From Aselliscus stoliczkanus (lineage: Eukaryota; Chordata; Mammalia; Chiroptera; Hipposideridae), in the NCBI GenBank assembly GCA_033961575.1, contig CM066732.1:75926687-75990686 (forward strand): a stretch of DNA of 64,000 nt, in the 5' to 3' direction. The notes under the pieces were generated by a model. It made no database searches. It saw only the letters and a list, made by a program, of their open reading frames with translations, and was not told the DNA's origin. The position numbers and the translations under genes were made by a program. Below are positions 25,095 to 37,720 of this stretch, piece by piece. Numbering within the stretch: position 1 is the first letter of the stretch; every line of letters begins with the position of its first letter.

Positions 25095-26480
25095 AAAAGA
25101 AGACAACCCACAGGATGGGAGAAATTTTTTGCAAATCATGTATCCAATAAGAGACTCATATCCAGAATATATGAATAACTTTTACAACTTAATAAAAAGA
25201 CAACCAATTAAAAATGGAATAAGGATATGAAAGGCATTTCTCTGAAGAAGATATACAAATGGCCAATAAACACATGAAAAAAAGTTCAACATCATTAGGC
25301 ATTAGGGAAATGCAAATTAAAACAACAATGAGGGGCTGGCCAAGTGGCACGTTGTTTAACAGTCAGCTTGGGATGACAGCTCTGAGCAGCAGGGTCCTGG
25401 TTCGGATCCCACATGAGGACCAGTGATGCTGTGTCTTCTACAGCTAAGATGGTGAACAACAGCTTGACCTGGAGTTGGGCTGCCTTGAGTCGCCGGCAAC
25501 AGCGTAGGCTGCAGTGGGGCTGGCAGCCAGCATAAGCGGCCAGCAGCTGCCGTGAGCTGCAGTGAGTGGCCAGGATGGCTGGCGAGTGACTGCGTCACCC
25601 AGGAAGAGTGCAATGATAATACCAACACGGGCAGGTGAAGTGACGTCCTCCACAACTAGACTGAAGAACAAAAGGACAGCAACTTGTCTGTTCCCCTCCC
25701 CCAATTCCCCAATAAAATCTTTAAAAAAAAAACCCACAGTGAGATACCAATTCACACTCACTAGGATGGCTAAAATAAAAAAGACAGTGACAAATATTGG
25801 TAAGGATGTAGAAAGGTTGGAACACTTGTACCTTGTGGGTGAGATTGTAAAATGGTATGGCCACTTTGAAAAAGATTGGCAGCTCCCCAAAATGTGAAAT
25901 ATGAAGTTACTGTAAGACCCAGTAATTCCAATCCTAGGTATAGACCTCAAATAAATGAAAATATATGTTCACACAAAAATTTGTACATGAATACTTATGG
26001 TAGCATTATTCACAATAGCCAAAAAGAGCAAAATACTGAAATGCCCATCCACTGATGAATGTATAAAGAAAAAGTAGTATATCCATGCAACAGAATATTA
26101 TTTGACCATAAACAAAGAATGAAATACTAACATATACTACAACATAGATGAACCTTGAAACTGTTATGCTAAGTGGAAGAAGCCAGTCACAAAAGACTTG
26201 ACATAGTACATGATTGCATTCATATGAAACGTCCACAATGGGGAAATCTACAGAGACAGGAGGTTAGCGAGTGGTTGCCAGAGGTTAGGGGGAGGAGGGG
26301 ATGTAGAATGACTGCTAACAGATAAGGGGTTTTCTTTTAGGGATGATAAAAATATTCTAAAATTAGATAGTAATGGTTGCATAACTGTGAGCATACTACA
26401 AAACTTGAATGGTATATTTTAAAAGGGTAAATTTTATGATATGTGAATAGTATCTCAGAATAGTTATTTTTTTAAAAACA
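25095..26480 (+). mobile_element. L1 ORF2 3' part and 3' UTR, interrupted by a SINE
   Basis: The order is ACAGGATGGGAGAAATTTTT, then GGGAAATGCAAATTAAAAC, then after a SINE CACTCACTAGGATGGCTAAA, AATTCCAATCCTAGGTATAG, GTAGCATTATTCACAATAGC, and a 3' UTR with GATAGTAATGGTTGCATAAC. This is the usual 3' end of a mid-aged L1. It has many stops and is inactive. Confidence 0.85.
25333..25730 (+). mobile_element. Long composite SINE nested in an L1
   Basis: Head GGGCTGGCCAAGTGG through AATAAAATCTTT and poly(A). The L1 resumes immediately after; AACAACAATGAG and AACCCACAGTGAG are the diverged target-site duplication. The body is about 50 bp shorter than in other copies. Confidence 0.9.
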
Positions 26481-26489
26481 CATTTGAAA

Positions 26490-26950
26490 AATGTTTATTG
26501 TCTCCCTCATTGTTTACAGAATAAAATTCTAACTGTAGGATTGTATACAAAGCTCATAAGAGCTGGTACCTCCGACCACTCCATCCATCTTCATTCCCTA
26601 GCAAGGGCAGAGGCTCCTTGGTCATAGCGAACTACTTGGGGTTTCTTGTGCTCTTCTCACCCTGCTGTGGCTTTGTACATTCAGTTCTCTCTGCTTTAAC
26701 TGCCCTTTCCCTACCTGCCTGGTAACCCCCACTGATGGAGCTGGTGGCCCTCCTTGGTGTTCCCAGGGCACCCTGACATATGCCATTGTACCATGCATGG
26801 GATTGTTCCATAGATGATTGGCTTCCTTGCTGCATTTTTCAGACCTAGCTTTCTTCAAGGTAGGGTCTGTGGTATTTTTATCTTTGCATTCCTAATCCCT
26901 AGCAGAGGTGTTCGATAACTAAAATAAAGGAATAAATGAATGGAATGAAT
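26490..26950 (+). mobile_element. L2 3' fragment
   Basis: Ends with the L2-type series CCTAATCCCTAGCAGAGGTG, then GGAATAAATGAATGGAATG. The rest is diverged. Confidence 0.55.
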
Positions 26951-28009
26951 AAACTCTTCTTTCTTAAATTAGTTTCTGATCTCTTGCCTTCTCTTATTCA
27001 TGTCTATTAATATATAGCTTTCACATGTTACATTTTTCATGTCTGTATGATTTCTGTCCACGATTTTAAAACCTAAAGCTTTTGTAATAAAGTAAGCTAA
27101 ACAAAGGATTTCTGCCTTAAATAAATTAGTAGCAAATTTCTTCTTCTCAGATGCTGTTTTTGTATGGTTTGTACAATTTAGATAGCCTATTGTTACTTCT
27201 TATCATGACTGAATTAATATTACAAGTAACTAACAGTGCATAAATGTGTCTGTGAGTTAACAAGTTGAAATCGGCATTTATAAATATAGATTTTGAGGAT
27301 GGTTTAAACTATTCACTGCGTTTTACTGCTGCTACCCTCTACCTCATTACATCTTCACGTGACATTGACTGCTAGATTCCTTTATTGTGAGGTCATGTTC
27401 CTAAATTAGAAAGAACTAGAAATGAGACATATTTAAGACCTAACGTGAGTTTTGTGGCTCAGAGAGTGAGTCACGGATTTCAGACTCCAACACAAATATC
27501 CCATTACGTTTATTTTCTAGTTCTAAGTTCAAACTTGGATTTAGAAAAGTACATGACGCGTCCTCCTTACCAGTCTTTTAGCTCAGGCATGAGTTCGGAG
27601 GGATATCAGAGTAAAGAAGGCACGTGGGCAGAAAGGTACATTTTGAAGTTGTGGGTGTCTTGATGCTTACATTTGTCTTTGTCAGGAGTGGTTGTGGGAG
27701 CTGAGAATGATGTGTCTTGACAAGGAGTGGAACTCAAACAGAATTTTTCTGCATAATTTTCCAAATTCATTGTTTTAGATAGGACTTGAAAAGTGATTCT
27801 AAACTTTTACACACCACAGAAACTCCATCTGGCTTGTTTCTTGGGAGAATATGCATTAGGAAGTGTTAGCTTTTTCTGATTTTCTAAAGAATCATGAGTA
27901 AACAAACTTTAACTGAGTCTTATAAATCATACCAATGAGGCTTGGGAGGCTTCATGACTACTGCCTGTGAGTTGGTAAAATCATACTCTCACCTTCACTC
28001 TGCCCTGGT
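26951..28009. other. Unique intergenic sequence
   Basis: About 1 kb with no recognised gene or repeat. Confidence 0.45.
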
Positions 28010-28200
28010 AGTAATAAATAACCCCAGGGTGCCTATTCCTGTGCTGGAAGGAGCTTTACATATATTATCTCACTTGATCCTCACCATAATCCCAAAAGGG
28101 AGGAGGTGACATAATCCCCATTTTACACATGAGGAAACAGCCTTAGAGCATTTAAGTAAAAGACACTGTGTGAGAGCTGAGATTCCATTCAGATCCATCC
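28010..28200 (+). mobile_element. MIR element
   Basis: Carries the MIR-typical TTATCTCACTTGATCCTCAC and CCATTTTACACATGAGGAAAC. Ancient tRNA-derived SINE with eroded ends. Confidence 0.8.
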
Positions 28201-28372
28201 TCTTTAAGGTTACTCTCACTTAGCTCCTAAATGGTTGTTTGTTGCTGCCATCTTTGTGTGGTCCAGCAAACAGATAATTATAGTTTAGACGTGCATCCTA
28301 GTACTGGATTGTTCAGGGTACTTCTGCCCCACCTGTTGTTTGCTTGGGCTTGAAATTGCTAAAGAGAACAGA

Positions 28373-28857
28373 TGTAGTGTGGTAGGCAAATAATGGACTC
28401 CAAAAGATGTCCCTGTCCTAAACCCCAGAACCCAGAACACAGCAAAAGAGACTTTGTTTGTGATTAAGTTGATAATGGTTTTGAAGTGGTGGATTACCCT
28501 AAATTATCTGATGGGTCCAAAGAAATTATAGTGGTCGTTAGAATTGAAAGAGGGAGGCAGGGGGAGAACAGAGATGTGATGACTGAAGCAGAGGTGGGAG
28601 TGATGCGATTGCTGGCTGGGAGCCACAAACCAAGGAATGTGGGCAAGCCCCTAGAAGGTGGAAAAGGCAAGAAAGCATTCTCCCCCTACAGCCTCCAAAA
28701 GCAGTGAAGAAGTGCTGCTGACATCTTGATTTTAGCCCCAGATGACTCGTTTCTTACTTCTGGCCTCCAGAATTGCAAGACAACAAATTTGTGTTGTTTT
28801 GAGCCGTTAATTTGTGGTAATTTGTTGTAGCAGCCACAGGAAATGAATATATACATT
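28373..28857 (+). mobile_element. MaLR-type solo LTR
   Basis: Begins TGTAGTGTGGTAGGCAAATA, has CCAAGGAATGTGGGCAAGCC in the middle, and closes with CTTCTGGCCTCCAGAATTGC and GTTTTGAGCCGTTAATTTG, the usual order in MaLR LTRs. Non-coding relic. Confidence 0.7.
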
Positions 28858-29082
28858 GTCTGACATTCAGATTCCTCTACTACACAGGGGACAAAATTCA
28901 CGCAGCAATGCATGATAATGCTGTCCCTTTACCAAGTGGTGGTAGGTTCTGGCTATAAATAACAGGTATGAAGAGAAGAAATTGCAACTGAGCCTTCTAA
29001 GATCCAATCTCACAAGGGCGTGTAGAAAGCCTTCACAATCTTCAAGAGCTTTCTTTTTGTTCTATTTATAGCACTAAGGCAT

Positions 29083-29240
29083 CTTAAATTAATTACTTCA
29101 TTATCTATTGAGCACCTACTATGTGCCAGGTTCCAGAAATGCAAAGATGAGTAGGACTCAGATCCTTAAGGAGCTCCCAGTCTATTGAGGTGGCAGGACA
29201 TGTAAACAAGCTCTTTCAATGCAACAAGATGTGTGCAAAG
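29083..29240 (-). mobile_element. L2 3' fragment, reverse orientation
   Basis: TATTGAGCACCTACTATGTG and CCAGTCTATTGAGGTGGCAG are reverse-strand L2 end sequence. Confidence 0.75.
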
Positions 29241-29709
29241 ACAAAATATTTTTAGGAAAAAACTCCTGGAGCATAGCAAGTATGAATGCTGCCTGGGGAG
29301 GGCAAGAAGGAAAGAGAGGTTTGGAAAGGGGTTGATGTCACAGTTCAGGGTGCCCAGCTTCAGTGGAAGAGGTTGTGAAACCTAATCTAGGTGTCCCTAG
29401 ACCTGGTCACTGCTGGGGCTGTGGAATCTCTTTGCTGCAAATTTTAAGGCTGAGAAGGAACAGGGACCCTGAGAAAAGTACAGGAAGGAGAAGGGTTGCT
29501 GATAGCTATATATAGCAGATGTTTGGAACCCTGGGGATCCATTCTTCATGATTTCCTTGGAACTTCAAGAGAGATAAAGTGAAAGGTTTCATAAACTAAT
29601 GTACCAGCTAAACGTGCTTGCTTAGGATTCATGCTTAGACATTGGGAAATTTCTTCTCAATTTTTGTCTCTAAACTCAGTCAGTCTTCCTATTAAGAAAA
29701 TAAACACAT

Positions 29710-29830
29710 AGGCCAGCTGAGTGGCGCGGTGGTTGGGCGCTGGCTTGGGAGTCCAGCGGCCCCGGTTCGGGTCCCGCATGTGGGGGCCAGTGACACTGCC
29801 CTCAAAAAAAAAAAGAAAGAAAAGAAAAGA
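29710..29830 (+). mobile_element. Short tRNA-derived SINE
   Basis: Standard head GGCCAGCTGAGTGGCGC, hairpin region and CACTGCCCTC, followed by an A-rich tail with AAGA interruptions. Confidence 0.9.
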
Positions 29831-31049
29831 AACACAAACTATGGACATAAAAACTAGATCTGTGTTTCATGGTCAATACGTAACATATTCCATTTAAAAT
29901 CTGTTTCAGATACAAGAATTTATCACACAAACCAGGGCATAACCCCTTCTCATGATTTTCTAGCTCTAAACTTACTTAATCCTGAGAACGTATATACACT
30001 ATTTTCTGAGAAACAGAGTGGTATACTAGGAAACCAAATTTTAAAGCTGAAAAAGGCTTTAACTATAATTTATTCAGAGCTTGTTTTACAGATGAAGCAC
30101 CTGCAGGGGTGGAAAGCCCTTCGAAGTGCCAAGAGTAATACCAAACTCGCAGCCCAAGGTTTTTGTCTGTACACTGCATTTCTGGCTTAGTTTGCTGAAG
30201 GCTTATCTGGACTTAGTATTTTGCTCCCAACAGTTTGAGGCAATAACAATTCTATATTTTTAGTGCTACAGAATAAGCTTAACTGTTGACCAGAATTTTA
30301 AATTCATTTTACAAATGAAGCAAGTAAGGTAGAAATCGTTAACGGTTAGGAGAAAATGTAGCATAAATCAGCCCAAAGTACAATACTTAAACTTTATTGT
30401 CTTCCTTTCATTATAAATAGCACCAAGTGTTTCGTTTGTAACATTTCCATTATAAACTCATGAAGTGTTCATTGAAGTCTTTATGAAAAATTTCCTCCAA
30501 TTATAAGGTGACTTTTTTTTTCTATGATAAATATTTGTTAAGTATTTTTATTTGTTATTTTTATTAAGTATTATAATATTTGTTAAGCATTAAAAAGGTC
30601 AGAGAAGAGCCATGGCTCAGTTATACGGGCTTTGCTACAATAGAAGAGGTGGTGATTGCAAGAGGAGGAATCTCTCCTCTTGGGTCTATTTATTTTATGT
30701 TAGCTGTCATAGCTGGGGCTTCATGAAGAAAAGACTACTAGCATAGAGTACAATCCATTTCCTCCGAAGTCTGATATATGAAAGGATATTACCAAGGGAT
30801 GCTACCACCAGCTTTGCCCCCTAGTATTGCAACCACAGACTTTTGGAAAATGATTTTCCACCTACGTTTATCATTTTGTTTTTCGTGAGCAATTCAATCA
30901 ACTTGGGTAAACCCCTGGATGACTACATTATCTCATTTAATTGGAGGGAGGAGATCTAACAACTGAAGCCATCTCTTATGAGGATTTTCCAAAATGACGC
31001 TAAACGTTGGAATCCAGCCTCTTGGCGTGGAAACCAACAGCTGAATAAA
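29831..31049. other. Upstream flank of CFL2
   Basis: About 1.2 kb of unique AT-rich DNA leads into the CFL2 CpG island. No repeat was recognised. A distal regulatory element cannot be excluded, but none is evident by eye. Confidence 0.4.
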
Positions 31050-31720
31050 AAGAAAGACACCTTGGCGCGCCGTTCCCGTCACATGCTCCCGACCCCGGGG
31101 GCAGCCCTCTCGCGCAAGGAGCGAGCAGACTCCCGTTCCCGGGTCAGCGGACCCGTGCTGTCCTGGAGGAAAGGCGGCGCAGCCAGTGCGCCTGCAGGGC
31201 GCGCGCGCCGGGGTCAGGCCGAGGACGCGGGCGGGGCCGGGAGGCGGAAGGGCCGGCCCGGGCGGGGCCACGTGACCGCCCGCCCTCCGCCCGCAGCCCC
31301 GGGAGCCGCCGACACGGCCTCTCGGCCTGTAGCTCCCGGCGTGCCCTGCACTCGCCGCTGCCCGCCAGCCCCTCCTCCTCCTCCTCCCAGTGCCACCGAG
31401 CCGGAGCCCGAGCCGCCGCCGGAGCCACAGCCGCGGGCACTATGGTAAGGTGGGAGTGCCAGCTGGGGGGCCGGGGGCCGGGGCGCGGCGAGCAGGCAGT
31501 CCTGCAGGACCCCGGGAGTGAGGGCGCCATTTTAACCTGATTTGGGCCTCAAAGGTGGGCACGCTTGCGCTGCGGCCCCGTTGCTGTGTCTCCCGCCGGC
31601 AGGCGTGCCCTCCCGCCGGCAGGCCAGGCCCTGCCGCTGACGGATTCCTGGGGGCGGGGAGGGCCCTGGCGCGGGTCGGGGGTCTGGGCCGGAGGCGTCA
31701 CGGGTGGGTCTGCGGAGCTC
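31050..31720 (+). promoter_or_regulatory. CFL2: CpG-island promoter of CFL2
   Basis: Base composition changes sharply from AT-rich to GC-rich with many CpG pairs. Several GC boxes (GGGCGGGG, for example near 31228 and 31261) and a CACGTG E-box at 31269-31274 lie 170-210 bases upstream of the start codon. No TATA box is evident. This is typical of a broadly active promoter with dispersed start sites. The transcription start itself cannot be fixed by eye; the island continues into intron 1. Confidence 0.8.
31269..31274. promoter_or_regulatory. CACGTG E-box (USF, MYC or TFE3-type site)
   Basis: The sequence CCACGTGACC sits between a GC box and the CFL2 start codon. The palindromic E-box is a classic binding site for bHLH-zip factors. 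Occupancy is inferred only. Confidence 0.5.
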
Positions 31721-33177
31721 AGCCCGGCCATGCAGCGTTTGCCCTGAGCTGCCTGATTGCACTTAACACGCGCGATCAAAATGTGTACGTGCTCTGAAAG
31801 CCCTTGCCGAAGGAGTGCTTACGGTGAGGGCTGCATGGCTTGTAATAAAACCCTTTGGAGGAGATTAAGGAGGTGGGGAAAGTCTTTTTAAAATGCTTTC
31901 TTGCGGTAGAAAGCTTGACATTAGATCCGTTAGTTTGGAAGCGTCCGCATTTGCGCTGGGAGGCAGTTATGTGGTAGCTGTGGGCGGTTTGGAGTTCACA
32001 CTTGATTCTCTTTCCTTATGAGGAAGCGGCACTGGCTAGGATGACTTTAAAGAAAAAAAATAGTAGAAGCATTAAGTGAAATCCAAAAGTGTTTTTTTTA
32101 AGGCCTGCAGAGTTGACACAATACAGAAGGTATTTTTGCTGCTGCTCCTGAGGCTCTGACATCACTCAGTGAAAGAGGAAACATTTCAGGGATGGGACAG
32201 CCTGTATTTGTCGCTTTCCCTCTAGCTTCCATTTACTTCACCCAGTAAACCACTTTAAAAAAGATGAATGGGGCAGCGTGCGTTAGAGTCCTTAGGTCCG
32301 TCATTTTCTGATAGTTAAAATGTGGCAGATCCGATTGGACTGACTTGCACGGGAAGATGTGATTTTTGATGTCCAGACTAAAGGGAACCCTCTCTAGGCA
32401 AACAGTAATTTCGGTTAAAACCCAAATACTTGTTCTGAATTATTGTTCTTTTCCCTCCCCCCCCCCAGGCTTCTGGAGTTACAGTGAATGATGAAGTCAT
32501 CAAAGTTTTTAATGATATGAAAGTAAGGAAATCTTCTACACAAGAGGAGATCAAAAAAAGAAAGAAAGCAGTTCTCTTCTGTTTAAGCGATGACAAAAGA
32601 CAAATAATTGTAGAGGAAGCCAAGCAGATCTTGGTGGGTGACATTGGTGATACTGTAGAAGACCCCTACACAGCTTTTGTGAAGTTGCTACCTCTGAATG
32701 ATTGCCGATATGCTTTGTACGATGCCACATACGAAACAAAAGAGTCTAAGAAAGAAGACCTAGTATTTATATTCTGGTGTGTAACAACAAAAGCAAAACG
32801 TACTTTTAAAATGCAAGGAATATTAACACAGTCAAGTTTTGCCTTTGCTTTCTTTTTGAAGTGGGATTCAACCGTTGTGTTTTTTGTTGTTGTTTCTGTA
32901 GGGCTCCTGAAAGTGCACCGTTAAAAAGCAAGATGATTTATGCTAGCTCTAAAGATGCCATTAAAAAGAAATTTACAGGTACAGACATGGAATATTTTGT
33001 GCAGAGGAATTACTCTTTGTTAATTATAATAAGGTAATGGGATCATGTTTTTTTTTCTTTTTAGGTATTAAACATGAGTGGCAAGTAAATGGCTTGGATG
33101 ACATAAAGGACCGTTCGACACTTGGAGAGAAATTGGGAGGCAACGTAGTAGTTTCACTTGAAGGAAAACCCTTATAA
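31442..33177 (+). CDS. CFL2: CFL2, cofilin-2 (muscle cofilin), complete
   Basis: Cofilin-2 is an ADF-homology protein that binds and severs ADP-actin filaments and maintains sarcomere thin filaments; its loss causes nemaline myopathy in people. Four coding exons are present: 31442-31444 (ATG only), 32469-32776, 32902-32978 and 33065-33177. Introns are GT-AG with lengths 1024, 125 and 86. The coding total is 501 nt, giving 166 residues, the usual cofilin length. Visible marks are Ser3 (LIM-kinase target, MASGVTV), the nuclear-localisation run KKRKK at 30-34, Cys39 and Cys80, Trp104 split across exons 2 and 3, and the C-terminus [29 protein letters not shown] separates it from CFL1. Position -3 is A and +4 is G after splicing. 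Residue 70 is Ala, where I recall Ser in human. No defect was found. Confidence 0.97.
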
Positions 33178-35545
33178 AATGACAGTCAAGTGCCATCTGG
33201 ATCTTAAGGAGCTTTCATTTCTTCAGCTCAGTCGATTGGAATAGTATTAGGTTTTTTTTGTTTTTTTTGTTTTTCCTCTTCCCACTGGGTCCTTCCAACA
33301 CAGTGAATGAAGGAAATATTCATATAAGCAGCCTATCAGTGATTGCCATTAGACTGTTTAATACTGTTACTTTGATGTAAAACCCAAGGAATGCCTTCCC
33401 ATCATATTTTAGCCAAAACAACTGGTTATATGCCTCCCTTGCAGCAAGCACTATAATGAATGTGATTGTTAATATGAATAGTTTAGAATACTGCAAAGGG
33501 TAAGCTAATTGAATGCCTTGAAAGTATTATTCTCTGGTCAGATGGTAAACTTTATTCAGTATTATTTATAGTTGCACTCGATTGCAGTTCTGTGAGGCTC
33601 CAGCATTCATACACCTCACCTGCCTTGGCAAGCCTATTTTTGTGACATGGCAGCACAGATATAAGATATAACACTATGCATTGAAAGCACTTTTTTGTAA
33701 TGAGTTTAACTCCCCACCCCCAAAAGGAATGCCAATTAAGTTGTGTTAACTGTGTCATCAACTTATCCTAGTACCTCAGTGTTCATTCCTGTTACCTGCA
33801 TATCTTCTTAAAATACATAGCTGTTAACTAATGCCTTTTTTTTCCCATTGAGTGTACACTACTGAATAAGTGTAGGAGTTTTATGTTTACCATGTAAGTC
33901 TTGCAACACTAAAGATATTTTGAATATCAGTCATGATGGCAATTTCTGTATAAAAGAGCCTTAAATAGAACGTTGCTTTTGAGGTCAAACTTCCTACCCT
34001 TACAAAAATGGCCACGTTGCAATAAAAATTGTGGCATATTACAGAATGTTGCCTTGTTTTCCTTGGACATTTTGCAAATGTTGTGTGAAGCAACTTCTAG
34101 AGTAAACAGCTATTATTAATCTCAGCACTGATCATTTAAGAGTTTTTTTGTACAACATTCATGCATGATATTTTCCAGTTTGTTGGGCTTACTTGGTTTA
34201 AAAAATACACTATCCTAAAGCCAACTAATATAAAATATTATTATAGAGGGATACTTTTGTAAACATTTATTTATTTCCTTATGTATTATGGAGATCAGAA
34301 ATTTTTTTTGCACTTTGACATAAATACTCAATAGTTGATTTGTTCTCTGAATAAATTAGGTTAATTTTTAAATTCACGTTTACATTTGTAAGTGAGTAGT
34401 AGAAGCAGGAAGCACTTGTGTATTTGGCCATAATGAAAATAATTTGTAAAATGTCCTTTCAAAGTTTAATAATAATTCTCAAATTTAGGAACTATTATTT
34501 CAGCTACTATTTCTTAAAATATATTTTGCAAATTGGAAAAAAAGAATTGCTATAGCAGTTTTAAGCATTAGTAGTAGGAATTGGCTGTGGTCCAGAGTGC
34601 TCTCCTTATAGAGAATTTGATCTGCTCAGTGTGAGCAGTTTGCTGTTAGCCAGAGCTATTTATGGCAAACACATGCTTTTGTATCTTGTCATAGTTATCC
34701 ACAAATGGCAAAACTGGACTCGATTCTCCTGGTATGCAAAACAGGCAGGCTAGTAAGCAGTCAGTGGTGGCTTAGAACTTTTAACCCCATATCTCAAGAA
34801 TATTCTTAATCAGAAAACAGGAAATGAAAAATCCCCCTTTCATAATGTGGAAGTAATTTAAGTATAATTAAATAATTTTCTGTATTTTCAAAAGATTTTT
34901 CAGATGGAAACAAAAGTAGGAGTTAAATGGCTAAGCTTCCATTTATATGGCTTGGGATCTTTTACACTGAGCAATTTTATTTCAGGCTTCCAGCTGTCCC
35001 TGTGAGTTAACCTGGACTTTTTGATGACTTTTTTGGTAAGGCCAAACTCATAAGTAAAGCATGAAGATACTGACATATACCAAACCATATGTGTAACTGG
35101 TACTTGTACCATAGAATTGTCCTCATTCTTCAAAAAAATAAGGGACTCTTAAGTTATGTAGTACCTTTTGTTTTTATAGCTGATTTCTCAACTTTCTTAT
35201 ATGCCTCTTTATATAATTTCAGAGATTAAATATTGCTTTAAACTGTGGTACTTTGATTTGTTAGATTGACAGAATTGATACTACTATTAAGTTCATTTTT
35301 AAAATACGTCTTTGTGCATAAAGCCAAAAATAATGATAAAATTAACAGTTCACATGTTACTTGAGACTAATTTGGCATTTGAAATGATCATTTTATTTTA
35401 CAATCATTTACAATGAAACAATGTTCCAGTTAGCTTTAAAAGGTATACGGTGCTAATTAGTAAAATATTGAGGACAATATTTTACTGCTAGCTTGCAAAA
35501 TTATAAGTGTTTTAAAAAAAATAAAATATATGAAAATATATAAAG
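33178..35545 (+). other. CFL2: CFL2 3' UTR
   Basis: AT-rich sequence without repeats follows the stop codon, as expected for the long CFL2 3' UTR. Candidate poly(A) signals are AATAAA at 34021-34026, 34350-34355 and 35520-35525, so nested UTR lengths are likely. An AU-rich element, ATTTATTTATTT, lies at 34265-34276 and could affect mRNA stability. The 3' limit is inferred. Confidence 0.65.
34265..34276 (+). promoter_or_regulatory. AU-rich element in CFL2 3' UTR
   Basis: Overlapping ATTTA pentamers form ATTTATTTATTT, a class of motif bound by stability factors such as HuR or TTP. It would be present only in transcripts that pass the first poly(A) signal at 34021. Confidence 0.45.
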
Positions 35546-36850
35546 CTGTTGAGATGTGTTTACTTATATTTCGGAACATTAAAATTTTTTTAAACTAATA
35601 ACTGCAAATCAGAGAGGCACCATTATCTTTAGTCTGGTTTTTTTTGTATTTTAGGTGATTATGCTTTCTCATTTAGGGATAATATTCTTTGAAAACAGTG
35701 TTGTAGCAATTAATTTTGACATTTTCAGACAAATGGGAACAGTTGGCATTTGTCCCAAACTGGCTATCAGCTGTTGTTTTCCATCATTATCTAAAATGTG
35801 GCCAATATTGTGTATTTAATGTACCTTTTGAGTAGATTGGAAGAAAAGCCTCTTATTAGGTTGGAGTTTCTCTGATACAGACATATTCTTTGTAGCAGCT
35901 AATTTATGTAATCTAGCAAATGTGTTTTGGGAGAAAATTGTTTTAAAAGCGTTTCCAGGTTACGAAATAATCTCAGCAATGAATGGTAAACCATAAAAGA
36001 GTTGGGAACACCTTTCATTATGTTTGCCACTCCGAGAAAACAATGTGGTTCTTTTCATAGGTCCTATTTTTGCTTCCAAATTTAGTAATAGTTTGAGATC
36101 CAAAACAAACAGGAGTGTTTATTTTTCTATGAATATGAAAACAACTAGAAATGTGCAGACAGGCTCCAGTGAATATTACTTTTCAGACAGCCTGAATTTA
36201 TAGATGTTCTGTTTCATCTCAGCCAATAAGGAAGTCTGAGGCTTTATTCTTGCTCTAAAGTCTAGAGCATTGAAATAATTGCCTTCTTTCCATGTAGAAT
36301 TTGGGAGTCATCCCTCCACTTCAAGTTTCCTGCCATAAAACGGGCAAATCAATCTCTCTGAGCCTCAGTTTCTTAATTCATAAATTAGAATGATAACATC
36401 TGTCTATCATACCTGGTTGCTAAGGATCAAATATGGAAATGCTCTTTGGAAAACAGGAAAATGCTATGTAAATATAATAATTTGTCTAAACTATTCATTC
36501 TAAATAAATGCAGTTAAGTAGATAAAGATCCATGTCAAAAATAAGAATTATTGTAAGTCTTTGAACCTCTTTATTTTTGTAACCTACTCAATCTCACAGT
36601 TTGAGGACTAGTTAGCTGATATGTAGCATCTTTTTCAGAATGAAGTATATATAAAACATAGTCTCTGAGTTGATATTTGTGACTCATGTAGTGTAGTTTT
36701 CTTTTTCATGTGTGACCAGTAGATACTATTTTTTCCATAATAATTTTGAAATAAAAAATTAATAGGAAATAAAGCTAGAGAATATTGTTCTGGAATTTTT
36801 GTTTCCTAAGAAAGCCCATGCTCAAAAATTGGAACTATTTTTACACTTCA
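35546..36850. other. Downstream flank of CFL2 with one MIR fragment
   Basis: Mostly unique AT-rich DNA. About 36340-36480 carries a MIR-like segment (CTCTGAGCCTCAGTTTCTTA). A further AATAAA lies near 36750, so an even longer 3' UTR is possible. Confidence 0.45.
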
Positions 36851-36863
36851 AAGGTTTTCTTAG

Positions 36864-37314
36864 GGCCGGCAGAGTGGCGCATTGGTTAAGAGCTGGTTTT
36901 GAGATGCCAGTGGCCCCATTTCAGATCCCACATATGAGGGCCAATGACACTGCCCTCTACAGCTAACAACAGCTCCACCTGGAGTTGGGCTGCGCGAGCC
37001 CCAGCAACGGTGTAGGCTGCAGCCCCTGCTGCAGTGGGCTGCCACAGGCCACAGTGAGTGGCCTGCAGCCAGCGTGAGTGGCTGGCGGTTAGCATGAGCT
37101 GCCAATAGCTGTGGTGAGCGACCATCCAGAGGCCGGCGACCCATCTGCCTCATCTGGGAAGAAAATGACGATACCAACATGGGCCAGTGAAGCAACGTCC
37201 TCTGCAACTAGACTGAAGAACAAAAAGACAGCAACTTGTCTGTTCACCTTCCCTGATTCCCCAACACTGTTCCTGTCCCCCAATTCCCCAATAAAATCTT
37301 ATTAAAAAAAAAAA
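36864..37314 (+). mobile_element. Long composite SINE
   Basis: Full-length copy with tail AATAAAATCTTATT and poly(A). Perfect duplication AAGGTTTTCTTAG at 36851-36863 and 37315-37327. It is the closest SINE downstream of CFL2. Confidence 0.94.
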
Positions 37315-37484
37315 AAGGTTTTCTTAGCTCTTTTGAGCACTGTATGTTTATATAAACCATAAGGATTGTATAGACTTTTACAGAAAGCTGATGCCTCTTT
37401 TTTTTTTCTTCCAATACCTCTTCCTTCTAAAAACTTGGATAGTTCCCTCCCCCAGTTCCTCTACCCATCTTTCTAAAGAGAGAT

Positions 37485-37720
37485 AGTATTGTGTATTAGT
37501 GGTTAAGCACTAGGATTTTGGTATCAGACTGGGTATTCACATATAGGCCTTTAACACTTACTAATTGAATGATCTTAGGAATTTTTCTTAATTTCTCAAG
37601 AGTCTTAGTTTGTCTATAAAAATGGGATAATAATTGTACCCCATCTCATAGGATTGTGAGGATAAATGAAAGCACCTGGAATAAATAGTTCCTGGCACAT
37701 AGTAAACACTCGGTAGGATG
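37485..37720 (+). mobile_element. MIR element
   Basis: Nearly full MIR: GTGGTTAAGCACTAGGATTT, CTATAAAAATGGGATAATAA and TTCCTGGCACATAGTAAACA in order. Confidence 0.85.

Noticed and set aside
25444..25950. 168-codon minus-strand frame
   Set aside because: It joins antisense L1 and antisense SINE sequence across a repeat junction.
30978..31448. 156-codon frame overlapping the CFL2 start, and antisense frames at 30933-31530
   Set aside because: They reflect CpG-island composition (Arg/Pro/Ala-rich). The real start is the ATG at 31442, which splices to cofilin exon 2.
32484..32924. 146-codon frame containing most of cofilin exon 2
   Set aside because: It starts at an internal Met and reads through intron 2 from 32777; the spliced structure gives the correct 166-residue cofilin.
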